Origin: Treponema sp.
GTDB lineage: Bacteria; Spirochaetota; Spirochaetia; Treponematales; Breznakiellaceae
DNA length: 7,254 nt
Direction of reading: 5' to 3'
Assembly (NCBI GenBank): GCA_031283505.1
Contig: JAITBO010000117.1
Span: 1-7,254, forward strand
The notes under the pieces are model-generated. The model was given only the letters and a program-made list of their open reading frames with translations. It was not told the DNA's origin and made no database searches. Shown here one piece after another: positions 6,064-7,254 of this stretch. The translations under genes were made by a program, and so were the position numbers. Within the stretch, counting starts at the first letter, position 1; the number at the start of each line of letters is the position of its first letter.

Positions 6064-7130
6064 CAGGGTCAGCGCATATAAAAAAGGGAGAAAGGAGGTA
6101 TAGTTGGCATGGTTTTTGGGAGGGAATCATGGAACAAGAACAACAACTACCGCAAATGCCCATCATGGCCTATTTTTTAAGTCTCAAGGATCCCCGAATA
6201 GAGCGGAACAAGCTATATCCGTTCCACGAGGTCATTGTCATTACCTTCTGGCCGTCATTGCCCTTGCCCAGGGCTGGGAAGACATCGAGCGATACGGGAA
6301 GGCACAGAAGCCTGGCTGAGCCGGTTTCTGAAGCTGGAACATGGCATCCCGCATCACGACGTATACCGGCAGGTGATGTGCCGCATAGTACCGGAAAAGA
6401 TTGAAACTTGTGTTATGAACTAGGTGAGGGCAATCAAGCAGGAGTATGAACGGAAAATTGCGGATTGAAGTACGAGGCCACTTCAAAGGGGGCGGGAAAG
6501 CGCTGCATATCGTCAGTGCGTGGACGACCGAGAACCGGCTGGGAGAAAGAACAGGTGAAAACGGAAGAAAAAGTAATGAGACCACGGTGATACCAACGTT
6601 ATTGGCGAAACTGGCGTTGGAAGGACTGGACTTTTCTGTACCGTCGGATAAAAACCGGCATATTCAGTTTCATTCGGTCTCAACCCATGACCAGAAACAT
6701 GGGCGGATAGAAGACCGGGATTATGCGGTAAGTGAAGAGGTGGGGTGGCTGATTGAAGGGCATCTGGAGTATCGGGGTGGTAGAATCGAGCAGAGGTTAA
6801 GGGGGGAGCCGACGGTAGAACGGCGTCTTTTTGTATCGAGCATGGCGGCAGATGCGGAAGCATTTACACGGGCGGACATTGAGGGATAGAAAACTCGTTA
6901 CCCCCTATATACTTGACGTGGCGTTTGGGGAAGAGGGTTCACGACTGAGGAAGGATAAGGGGCCTGAAAACATGACGATACTGAGGAAGTTGGCGTTGAC
7001 GGTGGCGTGGTCTGACAATGAAACGAAGAACAACAGCATCGGGCGGAGGAAACGGTCGAATGAATATATGGAGAAATTACTCTTTAATCCCCCTTTGCCT
7101 CCGATTCAGGGTAATTTATATGATTATTTT
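6064..7130 (+). mobile_element. Degenerate ISAs1-family insertion sequence
   Basis: The left end is placed at 6064, where CAGGG begins, a common first motif of this family as I recall it. Inside lies a damaged ISAs1-type transposase gene. The right end is uncertain. An 11-bp direct repeat GCATTATTTTT at 6053-6063 and 7131-7141 would make 7130 the last IS base, with the repeat as target duplication, but no matching terminal repeat is visible there. Alternatively the CCCCTG at 7146-7151, which reads CAGGGGATATAAAA on the minus strand, is the right terminus and pairs loosely with CAGGG...ATATAAAA on the left. The copy is inactive. It separates the C-S lyase gene from the transporter operon, both of which read on the minus strand. 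Confidence 0.7.
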
Positions 7131-7157
7131 GCATTATTTTTATATCCCCTGGTTTAG
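6129..7157 (+). pseudogene. ISAs1-family transposase pseudogene with internal deletion
   Basis: The start ATG 6129 has a GGGAGGGA ribosome binding site at 6118-6125. The N-terminal family motif SLKDPRIERNKLYPFHEVIV is intact. Reading across frames then gives LLAVIALAQGWEDIERYGKA (frameshift near 6250, TGA 6317-6319) and FLKLEHGIPHHDVYRQVMC (TAG at 6421-6423). After another shift near 6465-6475, at the place of the first catalytic Asp region, it gives RGHFKGGGKALHIVSAW. The text then passes from LALEG directly to LDFSVPSDKN at about 6624, so the roughly 50 residues normally between, including the TIDAMGCQ-like second Asp, are missing. The third catalytic region survives as GIEN (Glu codon 6889-6891), although the neighbouring Trp codon is a stop. 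Recognisable similarity ends near 7088; the current frame runs on to TAG 7155-7157. The transposase cannot be functional. Confidence 0.88.
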
Positions 7158-7254
7158 TCCTTCCTTTATCCGCCCTATCGCCTCCTCAAGCCGCGCACGA
7201 GTGGTACCGAAGTTGAATCGCACGTATCCTTCCAGTCCAAAGGGTTTGCCTTTA
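7140..7254 (-). CDS. C-terminal end of a MalY/PatB-type PLP-dependent C-S beta-lyase (partial)
   Basis: The last 37 codons of a minus-strand gene enter from the right edge and end at TAA 7140-7142. The peptide contains GLEGYVRFNFGTTRARLEEA, followed by IGRIKEGLNQGI. The pattern G-x-V-R-x-N-x-G-x-x-R-x-x-L-E-E-A-x-x-R-I matches the C-terminus of class I/II aminotransferase-fold C-S lyases (MalY, PatB), where the Arg contacts the substrate carboxylate. Such enzymes cleave cystathionine, cysteine or S-substituted cysteines. The last codons (CAG GGG ATA TAA) overlap a possible ISAs1 terminus, so the original stop may have been replaced. The gene is otherwise outside the window. A plain aminotransferase of the same fold is the main alternative. 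Confidence 0.7.
   Translation of the reverse strand, partial: KGKPFGLEGYVRFNFGTTRARLEEAIGRIKEGLNQGI

Noticed and set aside
242..7151. Operon viewed as cargo of a composite transposon bounded by two ISs
   Set aside because: The two ISs belong to different families with different terminal repeats, and both are inactive, so they cannot have mobilised the operon as a unit.
1..7254. CRISPR array, tRNA or rRNA genes
   Set aside because: No spaced identical repeats of CRISPR type and no recognisable tRNA or rRNA sequence were seen on either strand.

Overview
The window looks like a chromosomal segment of a moderate-GC bacterium. A termite-gut-type Treponema or a related spirochaete is my best guess. 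That rests on the style of the transporter proteins and on the two transposase families, which I recall from such genomes; no rRNA or other taxonomic marker is present, so the assignment is tentative.

The core (1594-5918, minus strand) is an intact, tightly packed five-gene operon. In order of transcription it encodes a periplasmic family-3 amino-acid-binding protein, an M20-family aminoacylase/deacetylase, two inner-membrane ABC permeases and the ABC ATPase. Junctions are +28, -8, +1 and -4 bp, so the last four genes are probably translationally coupled. A good sigma-70-type promoter lies about 100 bp upstream of the first gene (-35 TTGACA at 6039-6044, 17-bp spacer, -10 at 6016-6021). Its AT-rich leader carries regularly spaced repeats and an inverted repeat. 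At the far right, the last 37 codons of a MalY/PatB-type PLP-dependent C-S beta-lyase run in the same direction. Binding protein, two permeases, ATPase and M20 deacylase resemble the Bacillus subtilis tcyJKLMN/ytnL sulfur-amino-acid locus. With a C-S lyase next door, the likely job is import of cystine or of N-acylated/S-substituted cysteine, followed by deacylation and C-S cleavage.

The operon is bracketed by two dead insertion sequences, both with the transposase on the plus strand. On the left (about 242-1556) is a roughly 1.3-kb element with diverged terminal inverted repeats and an integrase-core DDE transposase broken by several stops and frameshifts. Between its left end and the transposase start is a perfect 14-bp hairpin. 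On the right (about 6064-7130 or 7151) is an ISAs1-family remnant with frameshifts, stops and an internal deletion that removed the second catalytic Asp region. Its left end lies only about 20 bp upstream of the operon's -35 box, and its right end abuts or overlaps the stop codon of the C-S lyase gene.

The left edge (1-241, minus strand) holds an open, unrecognised coding fragment that appears to be cut by the left insertion sequence. I found no tRNA, rRNA, CRISPR array or clear rho-independent terminator.
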